Shown here piece by piece: positions 8,759 to 15,075 of a stretch of 18,358 bases of DNA (positions within the stretch are counted from its first letter, which is position 1; every line of letters begins with the position of its first letter). The position numbers and the translations under genes were made by a program. The notes under the pieces were generated by a model. It was given only the letters and a program-made list of their open reading frames with translations. It was not told where the DNA came from and did no database searches. This DNA is from Pseudomonadota bacterium (GTDB lineage: Bacteria > Pseudomonadota > Alphaproteobacteria > Rhizobiales > Hyphomicrobiaceae), in assembly GCA_021813195.1 (NCBI GenBank), contig JAKALI010000024.1, positions 1-18,358 on the forward strand. Direction: 5' to 3'.

Positions 8759-8789
8759 AAAAAACAACCCGGCAGCGAGGCCGGGTTGT
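8759..8789 (-). terminator. Rho-independent terminator of the mgs-gmaS operon
   Basis: A perfect 10-bp stem, ACAACCCGGC (8764-8773) with GCCGGGTTGT (8780-8789), and a 6-nt loop. Read on the minus strand the stem is followed by six T (complement of A8759-8764). It lies about 37 nt after the gmaS stop codon. There is no T-run on the plus strand, so it mainly serves gmaS. Confidence 0.9.
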
Positions 8790-8825
8790 GTGGCTGTCGA
8801 ATTTTGCGAGACCCGCTCAGCCGCT

Positions 8826-10133
8826 TCATACATCCAGCGTGTGTTCGCGCTCCCAGCCCGTCAGGTGGGCGGCGTATGAATTCCACTCGTTCGTCTTGAG
8901 CTTGATGTAGCTTGATGAAAATTCCGGTCCCAGTGCATTCATAAGGTGGGTATCCTTCTCGAAACTGCGGATCGCATCGAGCATGTTGAGCGGCAGGCGC
9001 GGTGCGTCCTTCACCGTGTGGCCGAGCTGATACATGTCGATGTCGTAGCGCGGCCCGGGATGCGCCTGGGTCGCGATCCCATCGAGCCCCGCGGCGAGTA
9101 TGACGGCCTGCAACAGATACGGGTTCGCCGCCCCGTCCGGCAACCGCAACTCGAAGCGGCCCTTGCCCGGCACGCGCACCATGTGCGTGCGGTTGTTGCC
9201 CGTCCACGTCACGGTATTGGGCGACCAGGTCGCGCCTGAGAGCGTGCGCGGCGCGTTGATGCGCTTATAGGAGTTGACCGTCGGGTTGGTGATGGCGGCC
9301 ATCCCCTCGGCGTGTTTCATGATGCCGCCCAGGAAGTGGTAGCCTTGTTTGGAAAGCCCCATCTCGTCAGTGTGGTCGAGGAACATGTTGGTCGTGCCCG
9401 ACTTGTCCCACACCGACAGATGCACGTGACAACCGTTGCCCGTCAGATTGGAAAACGGCTTGGGCATGAAGGTCGCGCGCAGTCCGTGCTTTTCAGCAAT
9501 GGACTTCACCATGAACTTGAAAAACGAATGCCTGTCCGCGGTGACGAGGCAATCGGTGAAGTCCCAGTTCATCTCGAATTGGCCATTCGCGTCCTCGTGA
9601 TCGTTTTGATAGGGCTTCCAGCCCAGCTCCTGCATGTAGTCGCAAATTTCCGCGATCACGTCGTAGCGCCGCATGAGGGCCTGCTGGTCATAGCAGGGCT
9701 TGGGTGCGATATCGCGATGATCCGAGATTGCGGATCCATCGGCATTGATGAGGAAAAATTCGCACTCCACGCCGGATTTCATATAGAGGCCTTGATCCGC
9801 CGCCCGTGCGATCACTTTCTTGAGCACCACGCGCGGGGATTGCTCGACATGCTTGTCGTCCATGACGCAATCGGCCGCGACCCAGGCAACTTCTTTGCGC
9901 CAGGGCAACTGGATGACGGCCGAAGCGTCCGGCATCGCGAACATATCGGGATGGGCCGGCGTCATATCGAGCCAGGTGGCGAAGCCTGCAAAGCCCGCGC
10001 CGTCCTTTTGCATGTCGGAAATGGCCGATGCCGGAACGAGCTTGGCGCGTTGCATTCCGAACAGATCGGTGAAAGAGATCATGAAATACCGGATGCCCTT
10101 GTCTTTCGCCAAGGTCGCAAGGTCTGCCGTCAT
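8826..10133 (-). CDS. gmaS: Gamma-glutamylmethylamide synthetase GmaS (glutamine synthetase family)
   Basis: ATP-dependent ligase that joins methylamine to glutamate, forming gamma-glutamylmethylamide, the first step of the N-methylglutamate pathway. The 435-aa protein has glutamine-synthetase-fold motifs: VECEFFLINADG (metal-binding Glu), DHEDANGQFEMN, GNGCHVHLS (metal-binding His), NNRTHMVRVPGKGRFELRLPDG (nucleotide and glutamate site). The frame extends to TTG 10148, but the GGAGGA inside that extension (10146-10141) is the ribosome-binding site for ATG 10133, 7 nt away. It is the last gene of the mgsABC-gmaS set, 87 nt after mgsC, with a strong terminator beyond. GlnT-like glutamine synthetases sit beside glxBCD homologues in rhizobia without methylamine growth, so the GmaS name rests partly on tmm and tdm nearby. 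Confidence 0.87.
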   Translation of the reverse strand: MTADLATLAKDKGIRYFMISFTDLFGMQRAKLVPASAISDMQKDGAGFAGFATWLDMTPAHPDMFAMPDASAVIQLPWRKEVAWVAADCVMDDKHVEQSPRVVLKKVIARAADQGLYMKSGVECEFFLINADGSAISDHRDIAPKPCYDQQALMRRYDVIAEICDYMQELGWKPYQNDHEDANGQFEMNWDFTDCLVTADRHSFFKFMVKSIAEKHGLRATFMPKPFSNLTGNGCHVHLSVWDKSGTTNMFLDHTDEMGLSKQGYHFLGGIMKHAEGMAAITNPTVNSYKRINAPRTLSGATWSPNTVTWTGNNRTHMVRVPGKGRFELRLPDGAANPYLLQAVILAAGLDGIATQAHPGPRYDIDMYQLGHTVKDAPRLPLNMLDAIRSFEKDTHLMNALGPEFSSSYIKLKTNEWNSYAAHLTGWEREHTLDV

Positions 10134-10220
10134 GTGCGCGTCCTCCAATAGCCCTTCCCGGCCAAGTTCGTATTCGTTTGGGTCAGAGGTGTTTGTACCT
10201 CATTCCTGGGGTTCCCTTCG

Positions 10221-11549
10221 TTAGAACGTCCCCTGCCCCGGGATCCAATTCGTACCCGCAAGCGGCACGCGCGCCATGGCTGCGGCTTCGATGGTGAGTG
10301 CGCACAGATCCTCTGGCTCTAAATTGCGCACGTGATTGTGCCCACAGGCGCGCGCGATCGTTTGCGCCTCCAGCGTCATCACCTTCAAGTAATTGGCAAG
10401 CCTGCGCCCAGCGAGCACCGGATCGAGCCGCTGGGCGAGCTCGGGATCTTGCGTGGTGATGCCGGCGGGATCGCGACCCTCATGCCAATCGTCGTAGGCG
10501 CCCGCGGTCGTGCCGAGCTTCTGATATTCGCTTTCCCAACGCGGGTCGTTGTCGCCAAGGGCGATGAGCGCCGCGGTGCCGATTGAGACCGCGTCCGCGC
10601 CCAAAGCGAGCGCCTTGGCGACATCAGCGCCATTGCGAATGCCACCCGATATGATGAGCTGAACTTTGCGGTGCATGCCAAGATCCTGCAGCGCCTGAAC
10701 AGCGGGCCGGATGCACGCGAGCGTCGGTTGGCCGACATGCTCGATGAAGACCTCTTGGGTTGCTGCCGTGCCGCCCTGCATGCCGTCGATTACGACGACG
10801 TCGGCCCCCGCCTTTACGGCGAGGGCGGTGTCATAATAGGGGCGCGCGCCGCCGCACTTCACATAGATCGGTTTTTCCCAATCCGTGATCTCGCGCAACT
10901 CAAGGATCTTGATTTCCAAATCATCCGGTCCCGTCCAGTCGGGATGACGGCAGGCGGAGCGCTGATCGATGCCCTTAGGCAGCGTACGCATCTCGGCAAC
11001 ACGATCGGAGATCTTCTGACCCAGGAGCATGCCGCCGCCGCCGGGCTTCGCACCTTGGCCCACCACGACCTCGATTGCATCGGCCTTGCGCAGATCGTCG
11101 GGATTCATGCCGTAACGCGAGGGCAAGTATTGATAGACCAGCGTCTTGGATTGACCGCGCTCCTCAGGGGTCATGCCACCATCGCCCGTGGTCGTCGAGG
11201 TGCCAGCCAGCGTGGCACCGCGACCGAGTGCTTCTTTGGCTTGCGCCGACAGCGAGCCGAAACTCATGCCCGCGATGGTGATGGGGATTTTGAGTTCGAT
11301 CGGCTTTTTCGCGTGGCGCGTGCCCAGTACGACGTTGGTTGCACACTTTTCGCGATACCCTTCGAGAGGGTAACGCGACATGGACGCCCCGAGAAAGAGG
11401 AGGTCATCGAAGTGCGGCACCCGCCGTTTCGTACCGCCTCCGCGGATGTCGTAGATGCCGGTCGCCGCCGCGCGCCGGATTTCAGACAGAGTATAGGGGT
11501 CGAATGTCGCCGACTGACGCGGCGTCGTGGGCGGGTTATGATAGCTCAT
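10221..11549 (-). CDS. mgsC: N-methylglutamate synthase subunit C (FMN-binding glutamate-synthase-like)
   Basis: The synthase barrel of a split glutamate synthase. In the N-methylglutamate pathway MgsABC takes the methylamine group from gamma-glutamylmethylamide and transfers it to 2-oxoglutarate to make N-methylglutamate. The 442-aa protein shows the FMN-barrel blocks: PITIAGMSFGSLS, GDGGMTPEE, GQGAKPGGGGMLLG, KCGGARPYYDTALAVKAGADVVVIDGMQGGTAA and LIISGGIRNGADVAKALALGADAVSIGT. The C-terminal CGHNHVRNLEPEDLC is not the usual CxxNxCPxG cluster of GltB, so a canonical 3Fe-4S site is not evident. The ATG shares one base with the mgsB stop (TGATG), suggesting coupling. GlxD is the rhizobial homologue name. 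Confidence 0.9.
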   Translation of the reverse strand: MSYHNPPTTPRQSATFDPYTLSEIRRAAATGIYDIRGGGTKRRVPHFDDLLFLGASMSRYPLEGYREKCATNVVLGTRHAKKPIELKIPITIAGMSFGSLSAQAKEALGRGATLAGTSTTTGDGGMTPEERGQSKTLVYQYLPSRYGMNPDDLRKADAIEVVVGQGAKPGGGGMLLGQKISDRVAEMRTLPKGIDQRSACRHPDWTGPDDLEIKILELREITDWEKPIYVKCGGARPYYDTALAVKAGADVVVIDGMQGGTAATQEVFIEHVGQPTLACIRPAVQALQDLGMHRKVQLIISGGIRNGADVAKALALGADAVSIGTAALIALGDNDPRWESEYQKLGTTAGAYDDWHEGRDPAGITTQDPELAQRLDPVLAGRRLANYLKVMTLEAQTIARACGHNHVRNLEPEDLCALTIEAAAMARVPLAGTNWIPGQGTF

Positions 11550-12235
11550 CAGTAGGCGTCCGCGTTGTCGATGTTGAAGTTGTAGAGCTGGCGCGCTGAG
11601 CCGTAGCGGCGAAATTCAGACGTTTTGACGTCCGTAATGCCTGCCGCCTCGAGCAGCTTGGCCAATTGCTCATGGTGCTCGGGGCGCATCTCTTTTTCGA
11701 TACAATCGGCACCCAAACTCTTTACCTTGCCGCGCACGAACAGCTTGGCTTCGTAGATGGAATCCCCGAGCGCATCGCCAGCGTCCCCCAGCACGACGAG
11801 ATGTCCGCTCTGGGCCATGAACGCCGACATGTGGCCGATATTACCGCGCACGACGATATCGATGCCCTTCATCGAAATCCCGCAGCGCGAGGAGGCGTTG
11901 CCCTCGATCACGAGCAGCCCGCCGCGACCGGTGGCCCCGGCATATTGGCTCGCATCGCCTTTAATGACAACTTTGCCCGACATCATGTTCTCGGCGACAC
12001 CCGGCCCGGCTGACCCTTCGACGGTGATCGTCGCCTTTTTATTCATGCCGCCGCAATAGTAGCCCACGCTGCCTTTGATGGTGACGTCGATGGGCGCATC
12101 GACGCCGACAGCAACCGCGTGCTGACCGCGCGGATTGAGAACGATCCAGTGCTGCTCGTTCGTTCCATCCGTCTGGCGGTGCAATCCTGCATTCAGCTCG
12201 CGCAGCGGTGTCGTGGCAAGATCGATCGTCGGCAT
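11549..12235 (-). CDS. mgsB: N-methylglutamate synthase subunit B (GXGXG domain)
   Basis: A 228-aa protein matching the GltB C-terminal GXGXG beta-helix domain, which in glutamate synthases bridges the amidotransferase and FMN domains. The repeated Gly-rich turns are seen at KGSVGYYCGGMNKKA, EGSAGPGVAENMMSG, KGDASQYAGATGRGG, EGNASSRCGISMKG and RGNIGHMSAFMAQSG, at roughly 20-residue spacing. It has no catalytic residues of its own. It starts 6 nt after mgsA, with an AGGA that overlaps the mgsA stop codon as ribosome-binding site, and runs into mgsC by one base. This gene order (amidotransferase, GXGXG, FMN domain, GS-like ligase) is the diagnostic arrangement of mgsABC-gmaS. Confidence 0.9.
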   Translation of the reverse strand: MPTIDLATTPLRELNAGLHRQTDGTNEQHWIVLNPRGQHAVAVGVDAPIDVTIKGSVGYYCGGMNKKATITVEGSAGPGVAENMMSGKVVIKGDASQYAGATGRGGLLVIEGNASSRCGISMKGIDIVVRGNIGHMSAFMAQSGHLVVLGDAGDALGDSIYEAKLFVRGKVKSLGADCIEKEMRPEHHEQLAKLLEAAGITDVKTSEFRRYGSARQLYNFNIDNADAY

Positions 12236-12241
12236 TTCGTC

Positions 12242-13138
12242 CTATCGCTCCCAGAAATAGACCGTCGCGGGCTCCGGCTCCCATACGCGCGCCCCTTCGA
12301 TGCCGGGCAAATTCGCCAGAGCACGGTACTCAGAACCGAACGCCACATACTGGTCCGTCTCAGCCATCACCGCCGGTTTGCACGCAATCGGATCGCGCAG
12401 CACGCCGAAGCCATTCTTGGTGCCGACGACGAAGGTGAAGAAGCCATCGAGATCATCGAGGCTCTTTTGCAGCGCCTCGCCCAAATTCATGCCCTGTTTC
12501 ATACGCCAGGTGATGTAGGCCGCGGCCACTTCGGTGTCGTTCTCGGTCTCGAACGTCATCCCGTCACGCTTGAGTTCGCGCTTGAGGCTGTTGTGGTTCG
12601 ACAGCGACCCGTTATGGACGAGGCACTGGTCGGGCCCCGTCGAAAACGGGTGGGCACCAAGTGTCGTCACCGCGCTCTCGGTTGCCATGCGCGTGTGACC
12701 GATGGCATGCGTCCCCGTCATCTCGGACAAGTGAAATTGGCGGGCAACGTCGGACGGCAGGCCGACTTCCTTATAGATCTCGATCGATTGCCCCTGCCCC
12801 ATGATCCGCACGCCTGGATGATCGGCGCGCAGGGCGGCCACGGCCGCATCGCACAACTGCTCCGGCACGGTGAGGACCGCATGTGTGGACTTACGCTCAA
12901 TGCTGACGTCAGCACCTATCGCCTTGCTCAAGGCCGCGGCAAGGCCCTCGAAGTCTCGGTCGGGAGCCGCCGATTGGATGGTGATTTTGGCTTTGCCGGG
13001 ACGAGGGGTACCGTAGACGGCGAAGCCGGCTGAGTCCGGCCCGCGTTCGCACATTGTCGCCAGCATGGCGTTGCTCAATTCACCGAGCCGTGGCTCGAGT
13101 GCGCGGTCCTTGATGAACAGGCCGACGATTCCGCACAT
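12242..13138 (-). CDS. mgsA: N-methylglutamate synthase subunit A (class II glutamine amidotransferase)
   Basis: A 298-aa Ntn-hydrolase amidotransferase. Cys2, in MCGIVGLF, becomes the N-terminal nucleophile once Met is removed. CERGPDSAGF, GHTRMAT and HNGSLSNHNSL supply the glutamine-site Arg, oxyanion Asn and Gly residues typical of PurF/GltB-type domains, and ENDTEVAAAYI is the usual downstream block. It should release the amine from gamma-glutamylmethylamide for the MgsC barrel. GGGAG lies about 10 nt before the ATG. It is the first gene of the mgsABC-gmaS run and has its own candidate promoter at 13174-13202, but gntR and the GFA gene lie upstream on the same strand, so read-through is possible. 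GlxB is the rhizobial homologue name. Confidence 0.9.
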   Translation of the reverse strand: MCGIVGLFIKDRALEPRLGELSNAMLATMCERGPDSAGFAVYGTPRPGKAKITIQSAAPDRDFEGLAAALSKAIGADVSIERKSTHAVLTVPEQLCDAAVAALRADHPGVRIMGQGQSIEIYKEVGLPSDVARQFHLSEMTGTHAIGHTRMATESAVTTLGAHPFSTGPDQCLVHNGSLSNHNSLKRELKRDGMTFETENDTEVAAAYITWRMKQGMNLGEALQKSLDDLDGFFTFVVGTKNGFGVLRDPIACKPAVMAETDQYVAFGSEYRALANLPGIEGARVWEPEPATVYFWER

Positions 13139-13173
13139 TCCTAGCGCTCCCGTTAGTCAAACCTCTTGGCGCG

Positions 13174-13202
13174 TTGGTACCAGGAGCGGCTGCGAATTTC
13201 AA
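13174..13202 (-). promoter_or_regulatory. Candidate mgsA promoter with palindromic operator
   Basis: On the minus strand TTGAAA (13202-13197, 5 of 6 to -35) and TACCAA (13179-13174, weak -10) are 17 nt apart, ending 36 nt before the mgsA ATG. The perfect 8-bp palindrome TGGTACCA (13175-13182) overlaps the -10 and resembles half-sites of FCD-type GntR repressors. Eye-based call; the -10 itself is poor. Confidence 0.35.
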
Positions 13203-13261
13203 CTTAGAAGAATTTTTGTTTCCTGAAGTGATAGTGCGGCGCACAACGTTGCGCGCGCATC

Positions 13262-13723
13262 CTACGTCTTGCCGGGCCCCGCCCGCTCACTTGGCGCAGC
13301 CAGGGAAACTTCGGCAAGCGCACCGGCGCTCTGGGCGAAGCACTGTACGCCGTCGCTGATCTCGTAGTAGTCGGATTTGTCGGCGGTAAATATATGCGCC
13401 ACCGATTTCAGGCCAGTCGGCGGCTCAAGCGCCCCCGCAAGCACCGAGATGCGCCCGCCAGATGCCGGTTTCCAAAACAAGTTTAATCCACAGGCCCGAC
13501 AGAAGCCGCGCTCGGCCGCTGGCGAGGAACGAAACCAGACGAGATCGCTTTCGCCTGTGAGAAGCCGCATGGCGTCCGCGGGCACGGCGGTCGCCGCAAC
13601 GACGTGGCCACTCCAACGTGCGCACTGCCGGCAGTGGCACACGATGACGGGGCGAAGCGGACCGTGAAGCTCGAATGAGATGCTCCCGCACAGACAACGA
13701 CCGAAGCAGACGTCAGGTGCCAT
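13262..13723 (-). CDS. GFA / CENP-V family zinc-binding protein
   Basis: A 153-aa protein with the complete cysteine pattern of the GFA fold: CLC (Cys10, 12), CHCRQC (Cys29, 31, 34) and CRAC (Cys75, 78), which bind structural and catalytic zinc. The family is named for a glutathione-dependent formaldehyde-activating activity described in Paracoccus, but its physiological role is disputed, so formaldehyde handling is an inference. The context supports it: Tdm and N-methylglutamate oxidation release one-carbon units. The frame extends to GTG 13744, but ATG 13723 has AAGGA 7 nt upstream and is preferred. It lies 65 nt after gntR and 123 nt before mgsA on the same strand. Its start codon falls in an 8-bp inverted repeat. 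Confidence 0.85.
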   Translation of the reverse strand: MAPDVCFGRCLCGSISFELHGPLRPVIVCHCRQCARWSGHVVAATAVPADAMRLLTGESDLVWFRSSPAAERGFCRACGLNLFWKPASGGRISVLAGALEPPTGLKSVAHIFTADKSDYYEISDGVQCFAQSAGALAEVSLAAPSERAGPGKT

Positions 13724-13767
13724 CGGAGTATCCTTACTGCTCACTCAGGCTGGGGGGTATCCGATGG
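13720..13767 (-). repeat. Inverted repeat covering the GFA gene start codon
   Basis: CCATCGGA (13720-13727) and TCCGATGG (13760-13767) form perfect 8-bp arms with a 32-nt loop. In the minus-strand message the right arm contains the ATG of the GFA gene, so folding would mask the start and flank its ribosome-binding site. It may be chance or a translational control element. Confidence 0.4.
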
Positions 13768-13788
13768 GGCGGCTGCACGCCTGCGCGC

Positions 13789-14508
13789 TCAACGGCTGTG
13801 CGCACCGATGAGATCATTGCGCGCCTTCTGCATGTGCTGGATCATGACGCTTGCGGCCTCGCTGGCATCGCGTGCCTGCACCGCACGGACGATGGCTATA
13901 TGCTGCTCATTATATGCGCGCATATTATCGGGCGTGATGATTTTTTGGCGCATTTCCGCCCACATGGCGTGGGTGCGAATGTCATTGATGCGCTGATAGA
14001 GCCACACCAGCAACGGGTTCGATGTCGCATTGGCAAGCGACAGATGAAACTGCTCATCAGCGGCGGAGTATGCAAGGCTGTCGGCGGCTTTCTCCGCGGC
14101 CTTGAGCTTACGCACCAGGTCTTGCAACTGCTCCAGATCGACAGCGCTCGCGTGGAGGACGGCGAGGCGGGCAATCTGCGGCTCGATGGCCTCCCGAACC
14201 TCGATCAGCTCGAGCGGGCTCGTGCGTTCTGCAATATCCGCCTCGCTCACCCCCGCCTGATAGCTGACATAAGTTCCACTGCCCGCTCTGCGGTGGATCA
14301 TTTTTTTTCCTTCCAGCAAGGCAAGCGCCTTGCGGACTGTCGTGCGCGATGCGCTGAAGTTCAGGGCCAGTTGCCGTTCTGTCGGCAAGCGTTCGCCATG
14401 GGTGTAGACTTGATCGACGATCGCCTGCGCGATTTCGCGCGATATCTCCTGCGAACCCTGCGCAGGTCGCGCTTTTGTCGTCGGCGTCCTACGAGCAAGC
14501 GAAACCAT
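13789..14508 (-). CDS. GntR family transcriptional regulator, FCD (FadR-like) subfamily
   Basis: A 239-aa DNA-binding regulator. Residues about 18-80 form the winged helix-turn-helix, with GERLPTERQLALNFSASRTTVRKALALLEGKKMI and the wing RRAGSGTYV. Residues about 95-230 are an all-helical FCD effector domain whose metal ligands are visible: Asp and His of DEQFHLSL, His of NEQHIAIV and His of MIQHMQ. FCD regulators usually sense carboxylates or amino-acid-like ligands; N-methylglutamate, gamma-glutamylmethylamide or a methylated amine are natural candidates here, but that is inference. A GTG start at 14514 is possible, yet ATG 14508 has the better spacing from GGAAGG. It is divergent from tmm across 567 bp and heads the strand that carries mgsABC-gmaS, so it probably controls both arms and itself. 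Confidence 0.88.
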   Translation of the reverse strand: MVSLARRTPTTKARPAQGSQEISREIAQAIVDQVYTHGERLPTERQLALNFSASRTTVRKALALLEGKKMIHRRAGSGTYVSYQAGVSEADIAERTSPLELIEVREAIEPQIARLAVLHASAVDLEQLQDLVRKLKAAEKAADSLAYSAADEQFHLSLANATSNPLLVWLYQRINDIRTHAMWAEMRQKIITPDNMRAYNEQHIAIVRAVQARDASEAASVMIQHMQKARNDLIGAHSR

Positions 14509-14664
14509 TTTCACACCTTCCTCAATCCGCAGTCCCCGGTCGGCGGTTCACGACCGCACCTGGCGCAAAAGATTACCACCGAGCGCAGCCCGCGCCGATC
14601 TCGGTCAGCACGCAAACTTAAAGCGGCAACCGAGCCGATTCGAAACCCATCAACAACGCGAACC

Positions 14665-14678
14665 AATACTATACCAAT
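14665..14678 (-). promoter_or_regulatory. Candidate GntR operator overlapping an extended -10 of gntR
   Basis: On the minus strand this reads ATTGGTATAGTATT, 11 of 14 bases matching the perfect palindrome ATTGGTATACCAAT, similar to operators of FCD-type GntR proteins. Within it TGGTATAGT is an extended -10 (TATAGT, 5 of 6), with no good -35, about 160 nt before the gntR ATG. Binding would repress gntR and possibly tmm. Confidence 0.35.
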
Positions 14679-14686
14679 TTATGCGT

Positions 14687-14715
14687 TTGGCACAGGCGAA
14701 TGTGCGTGCTAACGT
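14687..14715 (+). promoter_or_regulatory. Candidate distal sigma-70-like promoter towards tmm
   Basis: TTGGCA (14687-14692, 5 of 6) and TAACGT (14710-14715, 4 of 6) with a 17-nt spacer, next to the candidate operator at 14665-14678. It would leave a leader of about 350 nt before tmm, which is unusually long, so the proximal candidate may be the real one. Confidence 0.25.
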
Positions 14716-14945
14716 CGCGGCCTGAGGGTTTCAGAGCGCATCCTGTCCGTGCGGAGACGCAGCTCATGATGGGTCAGGCATTGTGTTTCAGCCAGCGTCA
14801 GTCCACTTCTGGACGATGTGCTCGCGCGGGCCACCTGACGGCCGCAGCACCGCCGCTAAGTGCCAAGACCGCATCGAAATCAGCGAAATCGGCGCTACGC
14901 AAGTTCCGCCGACGCGGCGCGCTTTCTCACAACTTGCCATTGCCC

Positions 14946-14979
14946 GATCCCCATTTCGCTCAAGCGGAGCACGGGGATC
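14946..14979 (+). repeat. Nested inverted repeat upstream of tmm
   Basis: Outer arms GATCCCC (14946-14952) and GGGGATC (14973-14979) enclose an inner CGCT-CA-AGCG hairpin (14957-14966). It ends 16 nt before the proximal promoter candidate. It could be an activator site or, in a long leader, an RNA structure. Confidence 0.45.
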
Positions 14980-14995
14980 AAGCCGATCGAAGCGA

Positions 14996-15024
14996 TTGGA
15001 GATCATGCGTTTCCAACATCTAGT
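14996..15024 (+). promoter_or_regulatory. Candidate proximal promoter of tmm
   Basis: TTGGAG (14996-15001) and TCTAGT (15019-15024, 4 of 6 to -10) with 17 nt between them, about 51 nt before the tmm ATG. A TTGGA-N11-TCCAA inverted repeat (14996-15016) overlaps the -35 and spacer and could be an operator. The boxes are weak, as expected for an inducible gene. Confidence 0.3.
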
Positions 15025-15075
15025 TTGTTCAACCAATCTCCGACCACGTGAAGCCGTCAACTCAGGGGACAGGGA

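Larger units (their letters stand above)
14509..15075. other. Intergenic control region between gntR and tmm
   Basis: 567 bp without a convincing gene. Frames through it are Arg/Ser/Ala-rich, lack ribosome-binding sites and run across mixed codon use. It holds a near-palindrome at 14665-14678, a short inverted repeat GTCCA-CTTC-TGGAC (14801-14814), a nested inverted repeat at 14946-14979, and candidate promoters in both directions. It is longer than needed for two promoters, so a decayed gene or a small RNA is possible. Confidence 0.6.

Noticed and set aside
9312..10151. Plus-strand frame of 279 codons opposite gmaS
   Set aside because: Antisense to a gene with clear glutamine-synthetase motifs; composition is His/Arg/Val-rich and no ribosome-binding site is evident.
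10186..10201. GAGGT-N6-ACCTC repeat between mgsC and gmaS as an operator or terminator
   Set aside because: A 5-bp arm in an 87-bp gap is common by chance, and it lacks a T-run on either strand.
10671..13033. Plus-strand frames opposite mgsC and mgsA (294 and 304 codons)
   Set aside because: Both lie opposite genes with unmistakable FMN-barrel and amidotransferase motifs and show typical shadow composition.
14688..14706. TTTGGCAC as part of a sigma-54 promoter
   Set aside because: The -12 GC expected 10 nt after the -24 GG is not present; the following bases do not match TTGCW.
13675..14712. Plus-strand frame of 345 codons opposite gntR
   Set aside because: Overlaps the regulator antisense; the gntR frame has intact winged-helix and FCD metal ligands, the other has none.
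14700..15023. Possible small genes in the gntR-tmm gap
   Set aside because: Frames of about 100 codons overlap each other in different frames, are Arg/Ser/Ala-rich, and have no ribosome-binding site or motif.
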